Assembly: GCA_041658585.1 (NCBI GenBank)
Contig: JBAZZX010000001.1
Span: forward strand, 85,523-149,522
Reading direction: 5' to 3'
Length of the DNA stretch: 64,000 nt
Origin: DYFC01 sp041658585
Lineage (GTDB): Bacteria; Nitrospirota; Thermodesulfovibrionia; Thermodesulfovibrionales; SM23-35
The notes beneath the pieces are model-generated. The model was not told the DNA's origin. It saw only the letters and a program-made list of their open reading frames with translations, and made no database searches. Made by a program: the position numbers and the translations under genes. Below are positions 36,237 through 45,236 of the stretch, piece by piece; within the stretch, counting starts at the first letter, position 1; every line of letters starts with the position of its first letter.

Positions 36237-37873
36237 GCCTAAAGCTGAAGGAAAAAGCGGATGTCCTTTTGTCGAAAGAAAAGGGGACCGTCTATAAAGA
36301 CCCCGGCGGCAAGATAGCGATTGCCCTTGTTTATCCGAACACCTACCATGTCGGCATGTCAAATCTCGGATTTCAGGGCATTTACGGACTGCTAAATAGT
36401 ATGAACGATGTGCTTTGCGAAAGGGTTTTTCTGCCTGATGACAAAGATATCGATGAATATGTCAGGACAGAAACCGAGATCTTTTCAATGGAATCCAAAA
36501 AACCCCTGAACCGTTTTGACATCGTCGCCTTTTCAGTCTCTTTCGAGAATGATTATCCAAATATCCTGAAAATCCTCGAACTGTCAAAAATCCCTTTCAA
36601 TGCTTCGGAAAGAAGCAGCCGTCATCCCCTTGTAATGATGGGAGGGGTATGCGCCTTTTTAAACCCCGAACCTGTTGCCGGCTTCTTTGATATCTGTTTT
36701 ATCGGTGAAGCCGATGAAATGCTGCCGGAATTTATCGATATATGCAGATCATGTTCCGACAGAAACGACCTTTTAAGGCAGGCCGCAACAATCGAAGGAG
36801 TTTATGTCCCAAAATATTACGCTATTTCGTATAACGACGCCGGCAGAATAACGGCGAGACAGAATTCGGCGGATGCTCCTGTGAGCATTGCAAGACGTTA
36901 CCTTGAAGACCTGTCAGGCTCAACGATCAAAACCTCGATCATTACAGAGGATACGGAGTTCTCGGATGTGTATCTGATCGAAGCGATGCGGGGCTGCCCC
37001 TGGAACTGCCGGTTTTGCGCGGTTGGGAAAATTTACAACCCTCCAAGGGAAAAAGGCCTTCAGAAAATTCAGGAGGAGATTCAGTCAGGGCTGGCTAAGA
37101 CAAAAAGGATCGGGATCATCGGCCCTTCCCTCTCGGATTATCCGCACATGAAAGACGTCCTGCAGATCCCGGGAGTTGATTTTTCGATTACTTCACTAAG
37201 GGCGGGCAAGAAAAGCGCCGAACTGGTAAGCCTAATGAAGGGCCATAAGAGCGTCTCCATAGCGCCTGAGGCAGGCACTGAGAGGTTGCGCAAAGTCATT
37301 AACAAAAAAGTCACGGAGGAAGATATCCTCTTCACGTCCGAACTCCTGTTTGCCGAGGGGATAGAAACATTACGGCTTTATTTTATGGTCGGCCTCCCGA
37401 CGGAAAGAATGGAAGATATAGAAGGCATCGTCAGCCTTGTAAAAAAAATAAGGTCCATATCATTAAAAAGATATATTGCCCTGAGCATAAGCACCTTTGT
37501 ACCCAAGCCTTTTACGCCGTTTCAATGGCATCCTATGGAGGACCCTCAAGAGGTAAAGGAACGGCTGAAGGTGATTAAAAAGGAGTTGTCGCTGATAAAA
37601 GGAGTCAAGGTATTCCACGATGTTCCGAAATACGCCTATATGCAGGGTTTGTTCGCGCTCGGCGACAGACGGGTTTCGCAGGTACTCGAAGAGATGCAAA
37701 GAACGCGGGACTGGATGAAAGCTGCCGAATCAGCCGGACTTAACAAGGATTTCTATATCTTCAGAAAAAAAGAATATGAAGAAATCCTGCCCTGGGATTT
37801 CATTGATATGGGAATTGCCAAAGAAACGCTATGGGAAGAGTATCAAAAGGCATTATCAGATAATATAGATTAA
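36233..37873 (+). CDS. Radical SAM protein with N-terminal B12-binding-like domain
   Basis: 546 residues. The N-terminal part (about 25-180) looks like a cobalamin-binding Rossmann domain (IALVYPNTYHVGMSNLGFQG, IVAFSVSFENDYPN, MMGGVCAFLNPEPVA), without a clear DxHxxG. The radical SAM core has RGCPWNCRFCAVG (CxxxCxxC, about 255-267), followed by the SAM-binding and GLPTERMEDIEG segments. The protein resembles the TIGR03960/YgiQ-type branch and the B12-radical SAM families. No substrate can be assigned. It is coupled to the DUF3786 gene and followed at once by E1 copy C. Confidence 0.85.
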   Translation: MSLKLKEKADVLLSKEKGTVYKDPGGKIAIALVYPNTYHVGMSNLGFQGIYGLLNSMNDVLCERVFLPDDKDIDEYVRTETEIFSMESKKPLNRFDIVAFSVSFENDYPNILKILELSKIPFNASERSSRHPLVMMGGVCAFLNPEPVAGFFDICFIGEADEMLPEFIDICRSCSDRNDLLRQAATIEGVYVPKYYAISYNDAGRITARQNSADAPVSIARRYLEDLSGSTIKTSIITEDTEFSDVYLIEAMRGCPWNCRFCAVGKIYNPPREKGLQKIQEEIQSGLAKTKRIGIIGPSLSDYPHMKDVLQIPGVDFSITSLRAGKKSAELVSLMKGHKSVSIAPEAGTERLRKVINKKVTEEDILFTSELLFAEGIETLRLYFMVGLPTERMEDIEGIVSLVKKIRSISLKRYIALSISTFVPKPFTPFQWHPMEDPQEVKERLKVIKKELSLIKGVKVFHDVPKYAYMQGLFALGDRRVSQVLEEMQRTRDWMKAAESAGLNKDFYIFRKKEYEEILPWDFIDMGIAKETLWEEYQKALSDNID

Positions 37874-37874
37874 C

Positions 37875-38056
37875 CCGGATTATTCATAAATTTTCCTGAT
37901 TGAACTGAGGATAGAGTATTTTCGCTCATTCTCGGTCGTTCCTCCCTGCGAGGCTTTTGCCTCTTTATTTTCATATGCCGTATTTGACTATCGGCAAAAA
38001 AAACCGCTCAAATACTCTATCCTCAGTTGCTGTTGCAAATTTTATGAATAATCCGG
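37875..38056. repeat. E1 repeat copy C (most complete, reverse orientation)
   Basis: Full-length reference copy. Outer arms CCGGATTATTCATAAA (37875-37890) and TTTATGAATAATCCGG (38041-38056) are perfect inverted repeats. Inner ends ACTGAGGATAGAGTATTT and AAATACTCTATCCTCAGT are a second perfect pair. The centre has GAGGC-TTTT-GCCTC and a run of eight A before ACCGC. Confidence 0.88.
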
Positions 38057-38084
38057 ATTAACCGAAATAGTGCAAATATGCCTA

Positions 38085-38161
38085 TCAGTCGCATGAAATG
38101 AGCGGTCCCGAAAGCTCTCGGGACCGCTCAAATAAAAAAAATGTTATTTGCGACGTTTAGG
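38085..38161. repeat. E2 outer arms around a perfect hairpin
   Basis: TCAGTCGCATGAAAT and ATTTGCGACGTTTAGG are E2 outer arms in reverse. Between them is a 13-bp perfect hairpin TGAGCGGTCCCGA/TCGGGACCGCTCA (38099-38130), sharing the GGTCCCGAAAGC motif with the copy at 11984. The hairpin may also act as a terminator. Confidence 0.6.
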
Positions 38162-38199
38162 TAGACATAGGGGAAAAGATAGTAAAATTATTTTTCAAG

Positions 38200-38535
38200 T
38201 TAATATAACCGCTTTATGGCATTATGCTTCTTCTTGTAAATCATGTGGCCGTTATTGTCCAGCATCTCATGAAGCCTTTCCCTCTCCCTTTCGGTTAACT
38301 TGCCGTCAGCCTTTAGACGGGTTTCTTCCGCCTTTACCCAGTTCAAATTGTCCTGTAATATTCCGGCCTCAGTGCTTGTAAGATTACCTGAAGCAATTCC
38401 CTGATCAATCCTATGCTGCTGTTTTGTGATTCTTTCCTGAATTTTAGGGTCATATGTGTTTCCGGCAAGAATATTACCGGCAGACAAAATAACGACTAAA
38501 CTTGCCGCTACAATGAAAACGCAAACCTTTTTCAT
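38200..38535 (-). CDS. Small secreted helical protein
   Basis: 111 residues. AGGAGGT lies 5 bases before the ATG; a Sec signal peptide (about 1-24, ending ILAGN) precedes a charged, all-helical mature part (ERITKQQHRIDQGIASGNLT, GKLTERERERLHEMLDN). Similar small periplasmic proteins with an 'RIDQGIxSGxLTxxE' repeat are known from metal-reducing and sulphate-reducing bacteria and are uncharacterised. The two halves look like a duplicated helix-loop-helix, faintly EF-hand-like in spacing. Confidence 0.7.
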   Translation of the reverse strand: MKKVCVFIVAASLVVILSAGNILAGNTYDPKIQERITKQQHRIDQGIASGNLTSTEAGILQDNLNWVKAEETRLKADGKLTERERERLHEMLDNNGHMIYKKKHNAIKRLY

Positions 38536-38593
38536 ATAAACCTCCTTATATATTACAATAAAAAAATCTTCCCTTATTTTCCTTTGAATATCA

Positions 38594-38650
38594 ACCTAAA
38601 CGCTGCGAAAGACATTCTCAACTTTTCATTTTATGCAACTGATGAGTCAA
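38594..38650. repeat. E2 repeat, short form
   Basis: CCTAAACGCTGCGAAAGACA joined directly to TTCATTTTATGCAACTGATG. The interior is missing and three bases (TTC) remain at the junction. Confidence 0.65.
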
Positions 38651-38671
38651 ATCACCGGTTGTGAAAATTGA

Positions 38672-39742
38672 TTACATAATTCCTTTCAGGACTTCTTCAA
38701 TATGCCTGGAAACCTGTTCCGGCTGAGATTTATGCTTCCCGTATATCGAGAGCAGTCTCTCTGCATATTCCCCGGCATTTTTGTACCCGGACTTTCCGGC
38801 CTTACGGATAATTTCCCAGTCGCCGGTTTCGGTAAATGCCAGGAATGCCCCTACCATTTCAGGGAATATGATTTTTCTAAAGCCGCTGAGGAATACGTTA
38901 TAGAAGCCGAGAGATCCCGCTTTCCGGTTCTCTATAATATATCCGAGCATTCCTTTTTCAGCGGTATCCGAAAGGATGTCTTTGACCGCACGGGCAAAGA
39001 CTTCCGCCTGACTGTGCGGGAGACTTGAGAGAAAGACCTTCCATACTTCCCCGAGTCTTCTTCCTTCATATGCCTCGCCCAACTCGTGATAAATATAGGT
39101 CTCCGCTTCAGAGCGGGCAACCCGTGTGATCCCGTCATACATTTCCTCATTTATCTCGTTCTCCTGCGTAATGCCGTATTGTGAAAATGCAAAGGAAAGT
39201 TTGCATTTGGTTTTCTTGTGCCTCAGTTCCTCAAATCTGTTCCAGAGCAGAAGGCGCGTCAGATCGAGCCTTGCGATTACTACATTGTCCTGCAGCATGG
39301 CAGGATAATCGGACAGGTCCCGGGCATATTCATTCCCGGCGATATAAACATCAAATCCGTCTATTTTTTTATGAGATATTATGTCAGTCATAAAGAAGAT
39401 CGGCTTCATGTAAAGACCGTACCCCGCGCCGTAAAGCAGCCCTGTTTTATTCAATGCCGCATTGATCTTTTCGACCTCGAAAGGGCTGTAAACATCGCCG
39501 TTTACGGCAATATCTTTAAAATCACTGCCCTCAATGTCCCCCCAGAGGGTTTCCCTTTCGGATATCCATTCGCCTACGTCTTTTTGCAGAATCCGTTCCC
39601 ACGGTTTCAGTCCCTTTTCAACACGATACAATTCCCGCAGTCTCAAAAGGAGGCCGCAGAGAGAAAACGATCCCCAGTATTTCGCATCCGAAATATTGCA
39701 GTTTGTTTTGATCTGCGAAGATACTTTTTGAATATCTATCAT
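38672..39742 (-). CDS. Hypothetical cytoplasmic protein resembling the Sfum_1244 family
   Basis: 356 residues, no signal peptide or membrane segments. The conserved-looking N-terminus KYWGSFSLCGLLLRLRELYR, then GLKPWE and the GAGYGLYMKPIFF stretch, match what I remember of the Sfum_1244 family, conserved in deltaproteobacteria and Nitrospirota and without a known function. An HELGEAYEGRRLG sequence (about 219-231) contains H-E-L-G but lacks a second His at the right spacing, so it is not a metalloprotease motif. It is flanked on both sides by E2 repeats. Confidence 0.6.
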   Translation of the reverse strand: MIDIQKVSSQIKTNCNISDAKYWGSFSLCGLLLRLRELYRVEKGLKPWERILQKDVGEWISERETLWGDIEGSDFKDIAVNGDVYSPFEVEKINAALNKTGLLYGAGYGLYMKPIFFMTDIISHKKIDGFDVYIAGNEYARDLSDYPAMLQDNVVIARLDLTRLLLWNRFEELRHKKTKCKLSFAFSQYGITQENEINEEMYDGITRVARSEAETYIYHELGEAYEGRRLGEVWKVFLSSLPHSQAEVFARAVKDILSDTAEKGMLGYIIENRKAGSLGFYNVFLSGFRKIIFPEMVGAFLAFTETGDWEIIRKAGKSGYKNAGEYAERLLSIYGKHKSQPEQVSRHIEEVLKGIM

Positions 39743-39773
39743 TTCCGTTCCTTATGATATTTTAACCTAAACA

Positions 39774-39977
39774 TTGCAAAACAGGTTCTCAATTTGAAAG
39801 ACTGATATGATAAAAAAGCTTTTAGGCGACTCCTTAATGTACTATTAACGCTTTTCGGTATGCATTTATTTAAAATACTTATAAGGTTAAAAGCGCCGTC
39901 AGGTGAATGTGGATTATTTTTTGTCGCGTTCTAAATGTTTTTTATCATATCAGTCTTTCATTGTATGCAACTGATGC
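39774..39977. repeat. E2 repeat, full-length copy
   Basis: Outer arms CCTAAACATTGCAAAACAGG and TTGTATGCAACTGATG; inner ends GAAAGACTGATATGATAAAA and TTTTATCATATCAGTCTTTC. The two inner ends carry matching changes relative to the 35098 copy (GACTGATATG for GGAGACATG), so pairing is kept. Confidence 0.82.
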
Positions 39978-40042
39978 GTTAAATCATGCTATGATATGAC
40001 AAAAACAGGTAATGCCTGTCACTGTTAAAAGGAACCCATTCC

Positions 40043-42028
40043 ATGCCTTTGATGACGGTTGAGAGATCAAAAAGAGCAAAATTTATTTTTCTCATCGGTC
40101 TTTTCATCACCCTGCTGTTTACCGCCCTTATGGCGATTGAACTTACTCCCCTTGAAATTCTTGAGGACAAGGTGTACGACCTGCGGTTCAAAATGATGGG
40201 CAGGACAAAAGCTCCGGACAATATCGTTATTGCGGCAATTGATGAGAAGAGCATTGAAAAAATAGGCAGATGGCCCTGGGGCAGGGACAGGATTGCGCAG
40301 CTTCTGAACAGGCTCACAAAGGCCGAGGCAGAGCTTGTAGTCTTCGATATTTTCATGCCTGAATCGGAGAAGCACGATGTTATGCTCGCAAAAGCGGTAA
40401 AAGACGCCGGTAATGTTTTGCTCCCTCTTGTGTTTTCATTTGATATATCCCAGACCGCAAGGCAAAATGAACACATCAACTATTCGGCAGTGCAAATCCA
40501 AAACCCCGAAAAATACAACAAATACGCTCCGATCAGCGCCTCAGGCGTGCTGGCGCCCGTACTGGTTCTTATGCAGGAATCAATGGCAATCGGACATATT
40601 AATATGAAACCCGATGACAATGACGGCACGTTGCGATGGGAAATGATGGCGATAGGATATAAAGGTTATCTGTATCCTTCCCTTGACGTCCTGACCGCGG
40701 CAGTCTATCTCGGCATACCTCATGAAAAGGTTATTGTAAAGGCAACCGAAGGCATCCAGCTAAGCGGGAAAAGATACATCCCGACGGACATACGCGGCAG
40801 AGGATTGATCTACTACTATGGCCCTTCTTTTACCTTCAGGCATTTCTCGATATCGGATATTATAGACGGCAAAGTCGGCGCTGAAGATCTTCAGGGGAAG
40901 ATCGTTCTCGTCGGCGCTACGGCTATGGGAATTTACGACCTCAGAGTGACGCCGTTTTCACCTGCAATGCCGGGAGTGGAAAAACACGCAAACGTGATTG
41001 CTTCCATACTCGAAAACAGGTTCCTGCAGAAAGCACCTCTGCACATAAATATAATCATACTGTTACTATCCGGACTTTTCATCACATTTGTTGTCGGCAG
41101 GTTTAAGGCAAGTATTTCATTCGTCATTACATCGTGTGTTATTATGTCGCTTTTAGCCCTCAGCTATTATCTGTTTGCATCCTGGGGCGTCTGGACATAC
41201 GTCGCCTATCCATCCATTACAATCCTCCTCATTTTTGCAAACGGCACAGCCTACAGCCACGCCGTTGAAGAGACCTATGCGCGCAAAATCAAGGCGATGT
41301 TTTCAAGTTACGTTACCGAACGGGTCGTGAACGAATTAATCAGAAATCCCGGCATGGCCAAACTCGGAGGGGAAAGAAAAGATGTGACCATCCTTTTTGC
41401 GGATGTTAGGGGCTTCACATCATTTTCGGAGAGCCATTCTCCTGAAGAGGTCGTGCCGATATTAAATGAATACCTCGGCGCCATGACGGATATTATTCTC
41501 AAATGGGAGGGGACTGTCGATAAGTTTATGGGCGATGCCATCCTTGCCTTCTGGGGCGCTCCCATGAAGCAGGAAAACCACGCGGAACTGGCGATTAAAT
41601 GTTCATTGCACATGCTCGGCAAGCTGAAGGAACTCCAGGAGAAGTGGAAAGCGGAAGGGAAGCCCCCTCTTGATGCGGGGATAGGAATAAACACCGGCGA
41701 GGTCATTGTTGGGAACATCGGGGCAGAGGGCAGGAAAATGGATTACACCGTCATCGGAGACCATGTGAATCTGGCCTCGCGGGTAGAGGCACTGACAAGA
41801 AAGTACAATGCCAACATACTGGTAACCGAGTTCACCATGAAAGCGATACATGAAGCCATACAGTCAGGAAGGATAGGCCATATAGAGGCAACAGGGCTTG
41901 AAAAGGTCATTGTGAAAGGGAAAGAAAACGCGGTAGGCATTTTTGAGATCAAAATACTTGACCACAGCGACAAAACCGTGATCACTGAATGCAAAGAAGG
42001 AGAAGCGGTAAGGTTTAAGGAAAAATAG
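40043..42028 (+). CDS. CHASE2-domain adenylate/guanylate cyclase
   Basis: 661-residue membrane signalling enzyme making a cyclic nucleotide, most likely cAMP. One N-terminal membrane helix (about 12-34), an extracytoplasmic CHASE2 sensor domain (about 40-325, including DRIAQLLNRLTKAEAELVVF), three membrane helices (about 335-405) and a class III cyclase domain (about 445-630). Metal-binding Asp residues are in FADVRGF and FMGDAI; Lys in DKFMGD and the later VIGDHVNLASRVE Asn/Arg pair complete the active site. The CHASE2 ligand is unknown. It ends at a shared terminator with the secreted-repeat gene. Confidence 0.92.
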   Translation: MPLMTVERSKRAKFIFLIGLFITLLFTALMAIELTPLEILEDKVYDLRFKMMGRTKAPDNIVIAAIDEKSIEKIGRWPWGRDRIAQLLNRLTKAEAELVVFDIFMPESEKHDVMLAKAVKDAGNVLLPLVFSFDISQTARQNEHINYSAVQIQNPEKYNKYAPISASGVLAPVLVLMQESMAIGHINMKPDDNDGTLRWEMMAIGYKGYLYPSLDVLTAAVYLGIPHEKVIVKATEGIQLSGKRYIPTDIRGRGLIYYYGPSFTFRHFSISDIIDGKVGAEDLQGKIVLVGATAMGIYDLRVTPFSPAMPGVEKHANVIASILENRFLQKAPLHINIIILLLSGLFITFVVGRFKASISFVITSCVIMSLLALSYYLFASWGVWTYVAYPSITILLIFANGTAYSHAVEETYARKIKAMFSSYVTERVVNELIRNPGMAKLGGERKDVTILFADVRGFTSFSESHSPEEVVPILNEYLGAMTDIILKWEGTVDKFMGDAILAFWGAPMKQENHAELAIKCSLHMLGKLKELQEKWKAEGKPPLDAGIGINTGEVIVGNIGAEGRKMDYTVIGDHVNLASRVEALTRKYNANILVTEFTMKAIHEAIQSGRIGHIEATGLEKVIVKGKENAVGIFEIKILDHSDKTVITECKEGEAVRFKEK

Positions 42029-42034
42029 GGCATT

Positions 42035-42073
42035 AAAATAGCAGGAGAGGTGGGACGCCTGTCCTGCTATTTT
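42035..42073. terminator. Shared convergent terminator
   Basis: AAAATAGCAGGA (42035-42046) and TCCTGCTATTTT (42062-42073) form a perfect 12-bp stem, with T-runs usable from both sides, exactly between the cyclase gene and the minus-strand repeat-protein gene. Confidence 0.85.
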
Positions 42074-42079
42074 GCTTTT

Positions 42080-43711
42080 CTATACCGGTTCAAAGATAAT
42101 CACTATGTCGTAATTGCTCAATATCTGCTTTAATGTAATGATCGTTACAGCCCCGATGGATTTGCCGTTGATTTTAATATCCTTTATTTTGTATCCTGCA
42201 TCAGGCTTGATCTTCAGGACGAGTTTTGTGCCGTATTCAAAAGACCCTCCACAGGCATTCCCTTCACAGGAGATGCCGCTGCCTGTTATTGTGCCGCTGC
42301 CCCCGGTCTTATGGATCGTAGCAGTAAAGGTTTCTTTTGCAAAGGAAGCCGTGACTGTACAGTTTTCCTTTATATGCCCGGTCGTATAAGTCATTTCCGA
42401 AGCCGCGGACAGTTTCTTTTTCTTCTTTTTCTTTTTCTTTACCGCTGCCGTATAAGGCTCGCCTCCGCAGCCGGATATGGACTGGATATGATATCCGTCA
42501 ATTGGCGCAATGGCAAACTGCGTTGTGTTACCGTAATCTACTGTGGCGCTTTCAGGGCTTATGCTTCCGCCTGGGCCTGCGGATGTCGAAACTGTCAGAG
42601 TAAATCCTCCTGTTACTGCCTTGACTGCTGCGGTATCGCCTGCGGTCACAGTACCGTCATTTGCATTCAGAGTTATATGACTTATCGTGCCTTCTGAAAC
42701 ATTGTTGGGCACGGTTACCCTGACAATAACTGCCTGAGAGCCGCCAGCCGGTATTATTATTGATGCCGCCGGAGATATTATTACTGCCAGCCATCTATCG
42801 TTTGATATCAGAGAAAGATCCACGTTTGCGGCTGAACTCGATATGTTTATTACAGTGTATGTGAGGTCGCATATCCCGCCTATGTTGCACTCTGTCAGGA
42901 TCGGAGCTGTCACAGATACGGTTCCCACAGATACATCAGCAAATTTTTCATAAGCAGTTATAGTCCAGGTCTCTCCGTTCTGCATTATATCTTTCCGCCA
43001 TTCAAGGGCATACCCGTTGTCTGTACTCTCATTTGCATCTATGGTTTTTGTCAGCGCCCCTGCGTTCACATCGGTGAGAACTGAATAATAGTTCATGCTG
43101 TCATATGCATATGGAGTATTTACGGCTTGGAGCGACATGCGCTTTAACTCTCCGCCAACGTGTTTTTGGACGCCTATTGTAGTATTCGGATCATCCCAGT
43201 ATCCTGCCCCATGGTCATCACCGAAATAAAAAGTGTCTTCGCCGTGGAAGAACCTAATGTCACTCATAGTATTACCGCTTTCATTTGTCAGCGCCCAGCG
43301 CAATCCCATAAATGCCGCTCCGTTTTGATAAGTAAGATCGAGGGTAATCCTCATGCCGCCTGCTGTCCAGACTGCCGTTATCTGATTATCGCTGAGCTTT
43401 GTATTGCTTACAAAAACCGCCGGTAAACCGTAAAAATAGCCTAATGAATATCCGGTCTCGTTTATCTGCAGGCGCGAACCTTTATTGTCCCAAGCGAAAA
43501 TCTGATTCTGCCATTGTTCTGATATGAACCTGTCTATACCTATACTGCCGTCATCAAGCACGGTTATCTTCAGGTTACCTTCATAAGGTATGCCCCCCAG
43601 TATTGTGTCTGATGCCTGGGCTGAGTTTATGCCGGAGAAAAGAAAGACAGAAACACTTAAAAGAAAAACAATTACTGCAAAAGTCTTCGATATAATGACC
43701 TTTCTATTCAT
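42080..43711 (-). CDS. Secreted InlB B-repeat-type protein with a poly-lysine run
   Basis: 543 residues from the ATG at 43711, which has AAAGGAG 8 bases upstream. A signal peptide (about 1-32, ending AQAS) precedes a beta-rich domain (about 35-240, with GMRITLDLTYQNGAAFMGL), Ig-like/NEW3-like strands (about 255-365) and two B-repeat-like modules (GPGGSISPESATVDYGNTTQ and GTITGSGISCEGNACGGSFE). Between them sits a run of nine lysines encoded at 42413-42439. It is last of three minus-strand genes with FecR and a TPR barrel, a surface-protein setting. Confidence 0.75.
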   Translation of the reverse strand: MNRKVIISKTFAVIVFLLSVSVFLFSGINSAQASDTILGGIPYEGNLKITVLDDGSIGIDRFISEQWQNQIFAWDNKGSRLQINETGYSLGYFYGLPAVFVSNTKLSDNQITAVWTAGGMRITLDLTYQNGAAFMGLRWALTNESGNTMSDIRFFHGEDTFYFGDDHGAGYWDDPNTTIGVQKHVGGELKRMSLQAVNTPYAYDSMNYYSVLTDVNAGALTKTIDANESTDNGYALEWRKDIMQNGETWTITAYEKFADVSVGTVSVTAPILTECNIGGICDLTYTVINISSSAANVDLSLISNDRWLAVIISPAASIIIPAGGSQAVIVRVTVPNNVSEGTISHITLNANDGTVTAGDTAAVKAVTGGFTLTVSTSAGPGGSISPESATVDYGNTTQFAIAPIDGYHIQSISGCGGEPYTAAVKKKKKKKKKLSAASEMTYTTGHIKENCTVTASFAKETFTATIHKTGGSGTITGSGISCEGNACGGSFEYGTKLVLKIKPDAGYKIKDIKINGKSIGAVTIITLKQILSNYDIVIIFEPV

Positions 43712-43835
43712 TTGTATAACTCCTTTTACAAATCTATTAATCCCGCTACCATTTTTCATTACTTAGAGTCTGTCCATAAACTATGACGACATAGGGGACA
43801 TTGCCAATATAAACAACATATGATAATATGACGCC

Positions 43836-43922
43836 ATGCCGAGACAAGTAAGACTTGATGCACCGGGTATTCTTCATCATGTAATGGCGAGAGGAATTGA
43901 AAGTTCATGGAAAACTACTTAA
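43836..43922 (+). pseudogene. REP-associated tyrosine transposase, N-terminal fragment
   Basis: 28 codons from the ATG at 43836 read MPRQVRLDAPGILHHVMARG and IE, then run into a stop. This is the opening of the Y1/REP-associated (RAYT) transposases, whose HhH-like H-x-H site lies further on and is missing. The fragment overlaps the 3' end of the FecR gene by 8 bases. Confidence 0.65.
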
Positions 43923-45225
43923 CAATTCCGGCGGCAGTTCCCGACAGGCTTCCCGAGTTTGTGCCTGTGAGAGTTCCCGCTCCCGCGCCCCTGAAAGTCA
44001 CTGGGCCATTATATGATCCCCCGCTCAAAGTTCCGGTACCGTTCTTAATGGCAGATGTCCAGGTCTTGTTCGATGAATTCCAGCTTGTGAATTGGAAGTC
44101 TGCACTGATACCATTTCCGTTGCTGATTGCAATTACATTGTCCGCATTAATAATAGTAGCCGGAATTAAATTGCCGTGACTGAAGTCATATTGCCCGGTT
44201 ACATTATTAGTCGCCCATATACCGGGTTTCTCACCGGTTGAAGGTGCAAAGAAAGCGACATTGTTCATAATAACGCTTACATAATCGAAACTCTCCGACC
44301 CTGCGATTAGAGAACCCGACAGGTTCGTCCTGCCAACCTCAAAGGCCGGTATGTTCATCGGGATCATAATAGGGATATCGGTAATATTAGTCGGGGTTTC
44401 ATTCAGGGCAATAGTTTCCGGACTGATGGACTGACGATCAGGTTTGTTAATGCCGTCAGGGACTATTCCTCTATCGGCAACCAGGAGTTCGGTTGCAGTT
44501 TCCGGAAATGTTTTGGATACCGGTACATTCGGCGTCGTTTCTTTTTCAAATATCTTTATTTCAGTATCCGTAGCCTTTCTCGGCGGCTGCGGAATCATTA
44601 CTCCCGTCACAGTCACTATATAATTCGGAGGCAGACATACGACGTTTTCCTGCGCCTTTAAATTGAAAACACATACATTGCCCTCTCTTAAAAGGACCGT
44701 TGTCACATTACGGTCATAGGCGACATGGAATTCGGTGCCCCTGACTCCCGCAACCGCGTTGGGAGTATGGATCTCAAATCGGTTGGCGTCCGGCGCAAGG
44801 GAGATACGCTTTATTACGTTCTTATCCACAACAGCCTTCACCTGGCCCCGTGAAAGTTTTATCACACTTTTGCCTGTATCGCCGGTATAGTACTCGCTGA
44901 TGTCGATCCTGCTCCTCTGGGCGATCTGCAGGACCGTATTATCTTTAAAGATGATCTCGGCCTTTGAAGCGCTTTTTGTCCTGATGATATCCCTGGGATA
45001 TACCTGGTCCTGCACCTTGACCGTTATCGCCGGGAAAGCGCCTTCCCTGAGGATATCGACTTTGCCTTCCACATGTTTAAATTTGCCGACAGCTTCGGCA
45101 GCCATTGCAAAAGAACTCAGAAAGAAGAAATATGAGATGAGAAGCATGGAGCCGATTACGATTGCAGGAACCATGCAGAGAATCCGCGGCCTGAACACTT
45201 TATCCTGTCTCTTAAACTTTATCAT
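43915..45225 (-). CDS. FecR-domain secreted protein
   Basis: 436 residues. Membrane/signal segment at about 18-42 (ending AMAA), then a FecR domain at about 45-210 (VEGKVDILREGAFPAITVKV, LQIAQRSRIDISEYYTGDTG, TPNAVAGVRGTEF), then a low-complexity beta-rich C-terminus (GTGTLSGGSYNGPVTFRGAG) that looks like a secreted passenger. Such FecR proteins with long extensions in Nitrospirota and deltaproteobacteria are usually next to a TPR/porin gene, as here (11 bases downstream of the barrel gene). No sigma factor is adjacent, so it is not a classic FecR regulator. The last residues may have been altered by the RAYT fragment. Confidence 0.82.
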   Translation of the reverse strand: MIKFKRQDKVFRPRILCMVPAIVIGSMLLISYFFFLSSFAMAAEAVGKFKHVEGKVDILREGAFPAITVKVQDQVYPRDIIRTKSASKAEIIFKDNTVLQIAQRSRIDISEYYTGDTGKSVIKLSRGQVKAVVDKNVIKRISLAPDANRFEIHTPNAVAGVRGTEFHVAYDRNVTTVLLREGNVCVFNLKAQENVVCLPPNYIVTVTGVMIPQPPRKATDTEIKIFEKETTPNVPVSKTFPETATELLVADRGIVPDGINKPDRQSISPETIALNETPTNITDIPIMIPMNIPAFEVGRTNLSGSLIAGSESFDYVSVIMNNVAFFAPSTGEKPGIWATNNVTGQYDFSHGNLIPATIINADNVIAISNGNGISADFQFTSWNSSNKTWTSAIKNGTGTLSGGSYNGPVTFRGAGAGTLTGTNSGSLSGTAAGIVK

Positions 45226-45236
45226 GACATTTCTCC

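Noticed and set aside
39080..39120. HELGEAYEGRRLG as a zinc-protease motif in the Sfum_1244-like protein
   Set aside because: Only one His is present (HELGE); no HExxH or downstream ligand pattern.
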